Positions 7,212 through 14,530 of a DNA stretch of 15,638 bases are shown in pieces. Positions within the stretch are counted from its first letter, which is position 1, and every line of letters starts with the position of its first letter. A model generated the notes under the pieces. It had not been told where the DNA came from and ran no database searches. It worked only from the letters and a program-made list of their open reading frames with translations. A program made the position numbers and the translations under genes. Location of the stretch: positions 1 to 15,638 of the forward strand of contig CAZOPT010000018.1 in the NCBI GenBank assembly GCA_964582055.1, given 5' to 3'. Source of the DNA: JBKSMP01 sp964582055 (lineage in GTDB: Bacteria > Verrucomicrobiota > Verrucomicrobiia > Opitutales > UBA9783).

Positions 7212-9494
7212 TCAACTCTCTTCTTGTATTAAGATTTCGCAAGAAAGTTTTGAGAGGCCTTGTTGGATAATAAGACTTGAGGCTTTATCAGAACTTTTTA
7301 AAAAGCCATCTATGTTTGCAACCAATTTAAACCCATCTAGCTTTAAACCTTCAAAACCAAATTTTACATCAAAAGGATGAGGATTGATAGCAAACAGAAT
7401 GTGTTTATTTCCTAAATACTTATCTGCATTGTAGAGTACACATAATGCTGAATTATGCAACGAATAAAAGTATTTAAAGTAAGTAGATGAAGGTTTTTCA
7501 ATTTTCAACAAATCTCCCCAAGAAGATGCTCTAAATGCAATTAAATCTTTAACCCATTGATGTGTGTCTTGAGCTTGTTGCAACTGTGTATAATCCAAAA
7601 GATTTAAATCTCCACGATTATACGTATTACGAACTTTGGCTTTAGAACGCAAGAAATCCTGACCTTCACATAACATAGGAATACCGAGTGACATATACAG
7701 CAAAGCAAACATACAATGTGTTTTTAACCTTTTTTGATCATTATCTTCTAAACGATCGATCCAAGCATAATCATCATGCGATTCAGTATAATTAATCGAT
7801 TGCTGTGCAGTTTGATATAAAAACGACGTAGAACCTTCCAAAAAGTACTTAAGTCCTTCACAATTTCCACGACCATTTATATAATCGAATATAAATTCAC
7901 GAAAACCATCATTCCAACTTGAAAAATCAGTTTTTTTTAAAGCATGTGCAATATGCCCACGAAAACTCCATGGTTCAGCAATCAAAATAACATCTGGTTT
8001 ATGTATTTTTAAGCTCTTTGCCAAATAACTTAGCATATCAACCCCCAATAGCTCAGCAAGATCAAAACGAAAACCGTCCACATGAAAAATATCTATAAAA
8101 TAAAGTAAACTATCCAAAATTAACTTACGTACTGCCGGTGATTCTATCCGTAAATCATTACCACAACCACTGAAATTCGTCAATAAGCCATTCTTTTCAT
8201 GTCGAAAATAATAAGCTTCATTCAACTTAAATAAATCATTATTAATACCTGCATGATTATAAACTACATCTAATACAACAGAAATATTACGATCATGCAA
8301 AGTTTTTACACACATTTGAAATTCTTCTGGAGTACCATAACAAGATGATAAGGCAAAATAATGCGAAGGCATATATCCCCAATGATAATCGTTAGGTAAA
8401 TCAGTATCATACTCCGTTAATGGCATCAATTCTATGCAATTAATACCCAAGTTAGTAACATAATTTTCTTGGGAAAAATACTGCTGAAGTTGCCCAAAAA
8501 CAGAAAGATTTTGAGAAACGTTAGCATTTGCTACTAAATCACGAACATGGGCTTCTAAAACAATTAAATCCTTTTTTTTATGTGTTTTAAATGTATCTTT
8601 TTCTAAAGGCTTCAAAGAAGTTATAATACCAGGCCCTTTAGGACTGGCTAACTTGCGAGCATAAGGATCTACGATTCTTTTTTCATCGGGATTTTCAATC
8701 GTAAAATAATAATTATAATTTTCGTAATTTTCTGTCGTTTCTAAAACCCAAACACCATTAGATTGCAATACCAAAGGAAGTTTCTTAGTTTTCTGACCTT
8801 CTTTAAATAACTCAACATGAACCATTTTAACATCGGGAGCAAAAAGTCCAAAATAAGTTGTTTGCTCTTTTACGACTGCTCCTAATTGATTTTGAGGTTC
8901 AAAAGACAATAACCAAGGCAATAAATCGACAGCTTGTATTTGATTTTCATATATAACTTCACAAAGCTCATAGGTTTTTAAATCGTTTTTTAATTCACAA
9001 GAAACCCAATGGGTACCAGAACACTCTAAGCGCACCTGTAGATTTCGATTACCTTGTTCATCCCATTGTAAATAGCAATGATCACTCCAAGGTTCAATCC
9101 AATGCCCACAAAGAGACACAAATTTAAATGCAAAATTATCATTGGGTAAACAACTCAATGGGTACTTCAAAATCCATGCTCGTTCCTTTTGATCCCAACG
9201 CAATTCCCAATCTATTACTTTTTGCCATTGGTTGAAGGGACCTACAACAAAAAATGTATAATCTTTGAACGCTAATGTATTAGGAATTTGTTCCTGAGGT
9301 AAGAAAAAATAAAGATGGTTCTTATGAATATAATAGCCTGAATGTCGTGCAAAAAGTCGTTTATCACATTTTTTAATACATCCTTCTTGTCCTTGTATTT
9401 TTATAGTACCAACATCTGCTATTTTTATATCTTGATCAAAAATTAACAAACAATTTTTGGGAGTCAAACAACATGCCGAAACTAACAATGACAT
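7212..9494 (-). CDS. GH13 pullulanase/GlgX-like glycogen debranching enzyme
   Basis: This is an alpha-amylase-family protein of 760 residues, probably hydrolysing alpha-1,6 branch linkages of glycogen or limit dextrin. The GH13 conserved regions are intact: YHWGYMPSHYFA (370-381), DVVYNH (409-414), GFRFDLAEL with nucleophile D478, LIAEPW with acid/base E507, and ESHDD with D574. The YxWGY motif and the layout resemble type I pullulanases more than classical isoamylase-type GlgX. The N-terminus is long: an unassigned segment (1-75), a CBM48/AMPK-glycogen-binding-like module (about 78-135, with VVGPFNQW and KFVSLCGHWIEP), then a second CBM48-like module (about 203-275). The ATG is firm, because upstream in-frame codons give no other start before a stop. 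It follows the chaperone gene by 5 bases, with an AAGAGAG ribosome-binding site. Exact substrate is not settled. Confidence 0.88.
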   Translation of the reverse strand: MSLLVSACCLTPKNCLLIFDQDIKIADVGTIKIQGQEGCIKKCDKRLFARHSGYYIHKNHLYFFLPQEQIPNTLAFKDYTFFVVGPFNQWQKVIDWELRWDQKERAWILKYPLSCLPNDNFAFKFVSLCGHWIEPWSDHCYLQWDEQGNRNLQVRLECSGTHWVSCELKNDLKTYELCEVIYENQIQAVDLLPWLLSFEPQNQLGAVVKEQTTYFGLFAPDVKMVHVELFKEGQKTKKLPLVLQSNGVWVLETTENYENYNYYFTIENPDEKRIVDPYARKLASPKGPGIITSLKPLEKDTFKTHKKKDLIVLEAHVRDLVANANVSQNLSVFGQLQQYFSQENYVTNLGINCIELMPLTEYDTDLPNDYHWGYMPSHYFALSSCYGTPEEFQMCVKTLHDRNISVVLDVVYNHAGINNDLFKLNEAYYFRHEKNGLLTNFSGCGNDLRIESPAVRKLILDSLLYFIDIFHVDGFRFDLAELLGVDMLSYLAKSLKIHKPDVILIAEPWSFRGHIAHALKKTDFSSWNDGFREFIFDYINGRGNCEGLKYFLEGSTSFLYQTAQQSINYTESHDDYAWIDRLEDNDQKRLKTHCMFALLYMSLGIPMLCEGQDFLRSKAKVRNTYNRGDLNLLDYTQLQQAQDTHQWVKDLIAFRASSWGDLLKIEKPSSTYFKYFYSLHNSALCVLYNADKYLGNKHILFAINPHPFDVKFGFEGLKLDGFKLVANIDGFLKSSDKASSLIIQQGLSKLSCEILIQEES

Positions 9495-9499
9495 CTCTC

Positions 9500-9940
9500 T
9501 TAATATGCAGCAAAAACTTCAGGCAACTCACCTTGTCCTAATTGTACTAAATAAGCTTTCCAGGTCTCTACCTGCCTTAAAAATTGTTCAAAAGTTTTTT
9601 CAAAGATATCTAGAGATAAATTTAAAATAGGTAATTGATAACCTAATAAAATAGAATTCTTGTCCAATTGTTTAGAAAGTGTAGCACCTCGTGTTATTTC
9701 CCATTCTGCATTTGCTTTTAACAAATAATCACAACATTTAGATGCGTTTTCATCTGGCAAACCCCCTATTTCACTAATAAAATCTAAAGAATTACGCTGT
9801 TCGTTGTAATTCAGCTGTATGGACTGCGTACCATCAACACAAAGCACACACCAATTATCCTCTTTTAACTTTAATTCTGGAAGTGAAATAACATCTCCAA
9901 ATTCCTTTAATACGCGATTAATGTTATCAACTCCTTCCAT
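9500..9940 (-). CDS. CesT-family type III secretion chaperone
   Basis: This small acidic protein of 146 residues has the pattern of the CesT/Tir-chaperone family, which bind effector N-termini as dimers and deliver them to the type III secretion ATPase. The family pattern is visible throughout: an N-terminal helix (about 4-15), strands around WCVLCVDG and IQLNYN, a LDFISEIGGLP strand-turn, the helix CCDYLLKANAEW, GATLSKQLDKNSILLGYQLP (about 85-104), and a C-terminal helix ending near VETWKAYL. An AAAGG ribosome-binding site precedes the ATG, 3 bases after the cNMP-domain gene. The next gene downstream is the GH13 debranching-type enzyme, its most likely client by position. Chlamydia trachomatis has a similar glgX-slc1 adjacency. 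Family membership is judged by eye. No secretion apparatus genes are in the window. Confidence 0.8.
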   Translation of the reverse strand: MEGVDNINRVLKEFGDVISLPELKLKEDNWCVLCVDGTQSIQLNYNEQRNSLDFISEIGGLPDENASKCCDYLLKANAEWEITRGATLSKQLDKNSILLGYQLPILNLSLDIFEKTFEQFLRQVETWKAYLVQLGQGELPEVFAAY

Positions 9941-9943
9941 TTT

Positions 9944-10402
9944 TTACCTTTCGCAAATGGCAACATATTGTCCTGTTGTTTCTCTAAGTTGTAAGCTTAA
10001 ATAACGTGCAATACCTTTTAGCAAAATAACACCTACATGCGTATATTTTTCAAGGATTTCATAAAAACCGTTCTTGCTTAATACCAACAAACGACTCGGC
10101 TTAGATGATTGTAGAGTACCTGAACGTATCGAATCTTCCAAAACAGCTTGTTCTCCAAAAAATTGATGGCTTGTTACATGTGCTAACTCCAAAGGAATAG
10201 CTCCTTCATTATTTTTGAAAATAATAAGTTCGCCTTCCAAAACGTAATAAATGGCGTCTGCAGGGTCACCTTCAGAAAAAATAATTTCTCCCGCATCAAC
10301 CACTAAATATTGCCAATAAGGTGCAACCAATTTCAATTCTTCTTTTGAGAGTTCCGATAAAATAGGAACATTCGTTAAATCATCCAAAATATTAGCATCC
10401 AT
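9944..10402 (-). CDS. cyclic nucleotide-binding domain protein without DNA-binding domain
   Basis: This is a single cNMP-binding (CRP-like) beta-roll of about 152 residues. Landmarks are GEIIFSEGDPADAIYYVLEGEL (early strands) and the phosphate-binding cassette FFGEQAVLEDSIRSGTL, with the conserved Gly-Glu and Arg-Ser that contact the cyclic nucleotide phosphate and ribose. After the roll there is only a C-helix (about 112-140) and no helix-turn-helix, so it is unlikely to be a transcription factor on its own. It probably acts as a sensor or partner protein. I chose the ATG at 10402; a TTG at 10408 would add two residues. A good promoter places the transcription start just 2-3 bases before this ATG, and no Shine-Dalgarno is seen. 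It leads the unit with the chaperone and GH13 genes. Ligand (cAMP, cGMP or other) is unknown. Confidence 0.85.
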   Translation of the reverse strand: MDANILDDLTNVPILSELSKEELKLVAPYWQYLVVDAGEIIFSEGDPADAIYYVLEGELIIFKNNEGAIPLELAHVTSHQFFGEQAVLEDSIRSGTLQSSKPSRLLVLSKNGFYEILEKYTHVGVILLKGIARYLSLQLRETTGQYVAICER

Positions 10403-10411
10403 ACTCAATTA

Positions 10412-10440
10412 ATTTTAAGAAATTGCTTTCAGTTTAGCAA
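10412..10440 (-). promoter_or_regulatory. promoter of the cNMP-chaperone-debranching unit
   Basis: On the minus strand TTGCTA (10440-10435) and TAAAAT (10417-10412) are separated by exactly 17 bases, giving four and five matches to the sigma70 boxes. The predicted start near 10404-10405 lies almost at the ATG of the first gene, implying a leaderless or nearly leaderless message. Confidence 0.6.
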
Positions 10441-10462
10441 GTTTTTTTATTGCTTACTGAAA
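10427..10462. repeat. inverted repeat overlapping the -35 box, possible operator
   Basis: TTTCAGT-TT-AGCAA (10427-10440) is matched by TTGCT-T-ACTGAAA (10450-10462): 12 complementary pairs interrupted by a small mismatch, around a 9-base T-rich centre. It covers the -35 element of the leftward promoter. Because it lies upstream of the predicted start site, a DNA-level operator is more likely than an RNA hairpin for that gene. A terminator role is less likely because both flanking genes point away. Confidence 0.5.
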
Positions 10463-10636
10463 ACCTAGAAATTCTTCGTTTTTTTATTGAATCCGCAAAT
10501 AAAAAAAACAATTCTAGTAATGTAAAATTTTCTAACATTTCGTAAGAAAGGATGCAAACGTAGTATTAATTTCTTCATTTGAACAAGCAGTACTTTCAAA
10601 GAATGAACTCAACACCATTCAACTAATTTCTAACCA

Positions 10637-12634
10637 ATGCATACCAAGGATACAAAAAAAATACGTAAACAATTACGTACTTTGCTTTTAGAAAAAAAAC
10701 GACATGATCGACTTTATTATCAGGAAAATACACCTGAAATTTCTGATTTTGAATATGATTGTTTAGTATCTGAAATCCAGGCTATTCAAGAACAATTTCC
10801 GGATTTGATGGAAGAACAAGGCCCCGGGAGTGATCTAGGCAAACATCTTTTTGTTGAGCAACCGCATTTATCTCCCATGCTGAGTTTGACCAACACTTAC
10901 TCAAAAGAAGAATTATTTGCATTTGATCAGCATTTATCAGAAAAAGGCTACCTTGATAGACTTTATATTTTAGAACCTAAAGTCGATGGTATGGCAATCA
11001 ACTTAATCTATGAAAATGGTGAGTTAACGCATGCATTAACTCGAGGAGATGGGCAAAAAGGTGAAACGATTACACTCAATGCCAAAACCATAAGTTCCAT
11101 CCCATTAAAATTAGTCACCCCTACTACATATGTTGAAGTTCGAGGCGAAGTCTATATCAGCAAACAAAATTTTAAAGTATTAAATGAAGAACAAGAACGT
11201 TTGGGCCAAGAAAGCTTTTCCAATCCACGTAACTTAGCTTCAGGCAGCTTAAAACTGTTAGATGTAGAAGAAGTAAAGCGGCGAAAATTACAATTCATAG
11301 CTCATGGTATTGGTTCAACTTCTCAAGTTTTAAAAACTCAAAAAGAAGTCTATCAATGGTTAGAGGATAATCACTTCCCTGTATTTTCTACGCTCACACT
11401 TACAAGTTCCATTAAAGATGCTTGGGTATTTATTGAACATTTTCCACAAATTAAAGATCAATTTCCTTATGTAACGGATGGTGTTGTTCTAAAACTTAAT
11501 GATAGATTACAACAAAAAGAACTTGGTGCAACAGCAAAAGCACCTCGTTGGGCCATTGCTTACAAATTTGAACCAGAATCTGCAGAAACACGGCTAAAAA
11601 ATGTTACCTTTCAAGTAGGTCGAACGGGAATTATCACACCAGTAGCTGAACTCGAACCCGTCGATTTAGCTGGCTCACGAGTGGCTCGTGCAACTTTACA
11701 TAATTTTGATGAAATTGCCCGCAAAGACATTCGTGTTGGAGATAGGGTATGGATACAAAAAGCTGGTGAAGTAATTCCAGCTATTGTAAAAGTAAATTTA
11801 GACAAGCGATCTTCGGATGTTTTGCCTATAAAAATTCCACAAAATTGCCCGGCATGTAATGCAACTCTCACCCAAATTCCTGGAGAAACAACATTACGAT
11901 GTACTTCTTTAAACTGTCCTGAACAATTACGCCTAAAAATAATTCACTTCGCATCAAAAGACGCACTGGATATTTCCGGCATAGGCCCAAAAATCGTCGA
12001 TGTTCTTGTCAAAAACCACTGGGTACAAAACGTAAGCGATTTATATCAATTATGGCGTCATCGTGAGCAATGGTTACGATTAGAAGGTTTTGGTCAAACA
12101 CTTGTAGATCAACTTTTAGCATCTATAGAAGTTTCCAAACAACAACCTTTTGGGCGCTTAATCTATGGACTAAGCATTCCCAATATAGGTCTAGAATCAG
12201 CCAAAAACTTAGCTAAACGATTTCCTAATTTAACTGCTTTGGAAACGGCAACTTTGGACGAATTACAAACAATTCCACTTATTGGGCTTCAATCCGCACA
12301 ATCTATTTTAGAATTTTTCAAATTACCCACAAACAAGCAAATATTACAGATTTTAAGTAAAATAGGATTCTCGACTTCACAATTCCCTAATCTATCTCCT
12401 TGGCAAGGAAAAAGCTTCGTTCTTACAGGAAGTTTGACACAAATGACACGTTCGGAAGCTCGAAAACAAATAGAAATTTTAGGCGGATCCATCTCTGAAA
12501 CAATTTCCGATAAAATTGATGCATTAATTGCAGGAGATAAACCTGGAGACAAGTTCCAAAAAGCAAAAAAATTAAACCTACCTATTTGGAATGAAACCAC
12601 TTTTTTAGAGGAATTAGATCGTGCCACAAATTAA
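10637..12634 (+). CDS. ligA: NAD-dependent DNA ligase
   Basis: LigA seals nicks in duplex DNA during replication and repair using NAD. At 665 residues it is full length (E. coli 671). Domain order is complete: the Ia domain with YYQENTPEISDFEYD (27-41); PMLSLTNTYS; the adenylation site EPKVDGMAI with K115, the same position as in E. coli; RGDGQKGE; DGVVLKLN; and the OB fold with VGRTGIITPVAEL and GDRVWIQKAGEVIP. Then come a four-cysteine zinc finger (C404, C407, C422, C427), helix-hairpin-helix repeats including DISGIGPK and LIGLQSAQS, and a C-terminal BRCT domain (about 588-665, with VLTGSL). The start ATG lacks a clear Shine-Dalgarno. It is divergent from the cNMP-chaperone unit and overlaps the next gene. 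No clear promoter was found ahead of it. Confidence 0.98.
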   Translation: MHTKDTKKIRKQLRTLLLEKKRHDRLYYQENTPEISDFEYDCLVSEIQAIQEQFPDLMEEQGPGSDLGKHLFVEQPHLSPMLSLTNTYSKEELFAFDQHLSEKGYLDRLYILEPKVDGMAINLIYENGELTHALTRGDGQKGETITLNAKTISSIPLKLVTPTTYVEVRGEVYISKQNFKVLNEEQERLGQESFSNPRNLASGSLKLLDVEEVKRRKLQFIAHGIGSTSQVLKTQKEVYQWLEDNHFPVFSTLTLTSSIKDAWVFIEHFPQIKDQFPYVTDGVVLKLNDRLQQKELGATAKAPRWAIAYKFEPESAETRLKNVTFQVGRTGIITPVAELEPVDLAGSRVARATLHNFDEIARKDIRVGDRVWIQKAGEVIPAIVKVNLDKRSSDVLPIKIPQNCPACNATLTQIPGETTLRCTSLNCPEQLRLKIIHFASKDALDISGIGPKIVDVLVKNHWVQNVSDLYQLWRHREQWLRLEGFGQTLVDQLLASIEVSKQQPFGRLIYGLSIPNIGLESAKNLAKRFPNLTALETATLDELQTIPLIGLQSAQSILEFFKLPTNKQILQILSKIGFSTSQFPNLSPWQGKSFVLTGSLTQMTRSEARKQIEILGGSISETISDKIDALIAGDKPGDKFQKAKKLNLPIWNETTFLEELDRATN

Positions 12635-12842
12635 TGTAAAAGTAATCGCACGTGCTTCTCGTTGCGAAATCATTCCCTTCAATGATGGCTTAAAAGTAAA
12701 ATTAACCCGTCCGGCCATCGAAGGCAAAGCTAATGAACAACTATGCACTTTACTAGCAGATTATTGGCATATCCCTAAAAAAAATGTACGTATCCTTTCT
12801 GGTGAACACAGTTCAATTAAACGTATTGAATGGATTGAATAA
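12621..12842 (+). CDS. DUF167 (YggU-like) family protein
   Basis: This is a 73-residue protein of the widespread DUF167 family, whose molecular role is not established. The family core is easily seen: VKVIARASRCEI near the start, DGLKVKLTRPAIEGKANEQL in the middle (DG, P and GKAN being the usual conserved points) and VRILSGEHSSIKRIEWI at the end. It starts with GTG inside the last codons of ligA, a 14-base overlap in another frame, with AGAGGAA a suitable distance upstream as ribosome-binding site. That makes translational coupling with ligA likely. No other start in this frame would keep the conserved N-terminal strand. It is convergent with mlaD. Confidence 0.93.
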   Translation: MPQINVKVIARASRCEIIPFNDGLKVKLTRPAIEGKANEQLCTLLADYWHIPKKNVRILSGEHSSIKRIEWIE

Positions 12843-12852
12843 TATTTTGTGA

Positions 12853-12870
12853 GATTTTTTATAAAAAATC
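12853..12870. terminator. weak AT-rich palindrome between convergent genes
   Basis: GATTTTTTATAAAAAATC is a perfect 18-base palindrome between the ends of the DUF167 gene and mlaD. Such a stem has T runs on both strands and could act as a weak bidirectional terminator, but it is almost pure A/T and has hardly any loop, so the call is tentative. Confidence 0.3.
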
Positions 12871-12891
12871 CATCAAGCTCCTAACGAAACC

Positions 12892-13737
12892 TCAAAACAA
12901 GGCGCTAGCGGCAGCTCCAACGGCCGTAACAGGACCTGAGTTAGAAAGGTTATCAACTGCTTTTTCGACTTTACCAAGAGCCGATTCTGCCTTCTTATAA
13001 AGGCCATCATCAGAAATAATACGCCCCAAAGTACTTTTCTCATTGTTTAATTTTTCAGAAAAATCTTCGATGTTCTTCATGATATTCTCGAAAGACTGCG
13101 CTATTTTTGGATCTGAAATAAGTTTTCCAATCAAACCCTTACTGGCTTTAACATCGTCAAACAAAGCATCCACTTTATTGGCAGCTGTTTTAATCGATCG
13201 CACCATTTCAACAAATTCTGTATAGGCTTGATCTTCATTCATAAGACGTCCTAAAGTACCTTTACCTGCTGCAAGATCCGTCAATAATTGATCGAGTCGA
13301 TCGCCAATATTACTAAATTTTTGCACAACAACAGAAACATCATTTGCTTGCTTCGTATTCAAAAATGCAGAATCTTGAACCAACTTAACAGAATCTCCAG
13401 GTACAATAGAAACATAATTAGCCCCTAACAATCCTGCCATCAAAATCGTAGCAGTAGAATCTTCAGGTATAACATATTTTTTCTCAATACTAAGAACAGC
13501 AACTGCTAAATCTTTATTAAGATAAGTTTGCACAACACTACCCACACGGACACCAGCCACACGGACATCGTCCCCAACTTGCAATTGTTTTAGATCCGTA
13601 AATAGGGCTTTTATGTGATAACTATCGTGTCTCGCTACCGATAAGCGTGTAAGCGATGAGTACACAATGTACATTAAGAAAAAACCAAAAAAGGTAAATA
13701 AAGCAACACGAATACTGTCAGAATATTTTATTTTCAT
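12892..13737 (-). CDS. mlaD: MlaD-like MCE-domain protein
   Basis: This is a periplasmic lipid-binding subunit of an Mla-type ABC transporter, anchored in the inner membrane. After a short positive N-terminus there is one membrane segment (about 11-30, VALFTFFGFFLMYIVYSSL), then an MCE domain (about 40-115). The MCE domain carries FTDLKQLQVGDDVRVAGVRVGSV and a hydrophobic pore-loop-like stretch ending in GANYVSIVPGD. The C-terminal half (about 135-265) is helical and carries three spaced copies of a G-x-L/I-G-R/K-L/I motif (near 160-169, 200-209 and 235-244). The protein ends in a small-residue tail without charge. At 281 residues it is longer than E. coli MlaD (183), because of the helical part. 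It shares an ATGA overlap with mlaF. Whether transport is inward or outward cannot be told from sequence. Confidence 0.9.
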   Translation of the reverse strand: MKIKYSDSIRVALFTFFGFFLMYIVYSSLTRLSVARHDSYHIKALFTDLKQLQVGDDVRVAGVRVGSVVQTYLNKDLAVAVLSIEKKYVIPEDSTATILMAGLLGANYVSIVPGDSVKLVQDSAFLNTKQANDVSVVVQKFSNIGDRLDQLLTDLAAGKGTLGRLMNEDQAYTEFVEMVRSIKTAANKVDALFDDVKASKGLIGKLISDPKIAQSFENIMKNIEDFSEKLNNEKSTLGRIISDDGLYKKAESALGKVEKAVDNLSNSGPVTAVGAAASALF

Positions 13738-14525
13738 GATAATAACGAAATAAATTGTGGATGTTGAATATTAATAGTTGGATTTAAAAAGTTTTGAACA
13801 AACGGATTTTGAGACTTTAACAAAGATTCCGGAGTATAAATTTCCCGTAAACTACCCTCTTGAAGAACACCAATATGATTGCCAATTGAACGCGCAAGTG
13901 CAATGTCATGAGAAACTGCTAGTGTTGTGATCCCAAGCTTTTTGTTAACATAACCAATAATCTCGATAATAGAAGCCGCTGTGATGGGATCCAATTCTGA
14001 AGTAGGTTCGTCAAATAAAAGAATATCAGGTTCCATTAATAAACCACGCGCTAAAGCTACACGCTTTTTCATACCACCAGACAAACTTGAAGGCATTAAA
14101 TCGGCAGTATCATTAAGCCCCAACAAATCTAACACTTTAGCAATGCGTTTTCCAATTTCAACTTCATTATAAAGCGCATGTTCTCGAAAATAAAGCGCCA
14201 AATTATCAAAAACCGTCATTGAATTGAAAAGCGCACCCGCTTGAAACACCAGACCAATAACAAAACGATTTTCTTTCTTAACTTGTTGTAAAGGAATACC
14301 ATTAATCGTAATTGTTCCAGAAGATAACGAATCTAAACCTGCTAACAATTTCAAAAACACGCTTTTCCCAGTACCACTAGGCCCCATAAGGACAAAGATC
14401 TCACCAGCATTAACTGTCAAATTTAAATCATTGAGAACTTCATGCATTCCAAACCTTTTGCAAACATGAGTAACCTCGATAGAAACTGCCGACTTCTTTA
14501 AATGATTTTTTTCGAAAAGTGTCAT
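13734..14525 (-). CDS. mlaF: MlaF-like ABC transporter ATP-binding protein
   Basis: This ATPase subunit powers the Mla lipid transporter on the cytoplasmic face of the inner membrane. All ABC motifs are present: Walker A GPSGTGKS (48-55), Q-loop FQAGALF with Q95, signature LSGGMKKR (148-155), Walker B ILLFDEP with D172 and E173, a D-loop, and the switch histidine in VSHD (H206). The GGMKKR form after the signature is characteristic of MlaF-type ATPases. At 263 residues the length fits the family (about 260-270). It starts 5 bases after mlaE and ends in an ATGA overlap with mlaD. The first 14 residues precede the normal domain start and could be a variable extension. No MlaB-like STAS partner gene is visible. 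Confidence 0.95.
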   Translation of the reverse strand: MTLFEKNHLKKSAVSIEVTHVCKRFGMHEVLNDLNLTVNAGEIFVLMGPSGTGKSVFLKLLAGLDSLSSGTITINGIPLQQVKKENRFVIGLVFQAGALFNSMTVFDNLALYFREHALYNEVEIGKRIAKVLDLLGLNDTADLMPSSLSGGMKKRVALARGLLMEPDILLFDEPTSELDPITAASIIEIIGYVNKKLGITTLAVSHDIALARSIGNHIGVLQEGSLREIYTPESLLKSQNPFVQNFLNPTINIQHPQFISLLS

Positions 14526-14530
14526 GATAA

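Noticed and set aside
9471..9494. Lipoprotein-like VSAC box near the start of the debranching-type enzyme
   Set aside because: There is no positive residue before it and only about four hydrophobic residues, far too short for a lipoprotein signal. The upstream frame has no alternative start that would lengthen it.
10579..10607. TTGAAC-N17-AATGAA as a ligA promoter
   Set aside because: The -10 box matches at only three positions, so the call would rest on the -35 box alone.
11611..11871. Minus-strand open frame inside ligA
   Set aside because: It lies wholly within the well-supported ligA coding region, shows no family pattern and has no context as a gene.
12289..12627. 112-residue minus-strand open frame across the end of ligA
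   Set aside because: It is a shadow of the conserved BRCT region of ligA with no recognisable domain.
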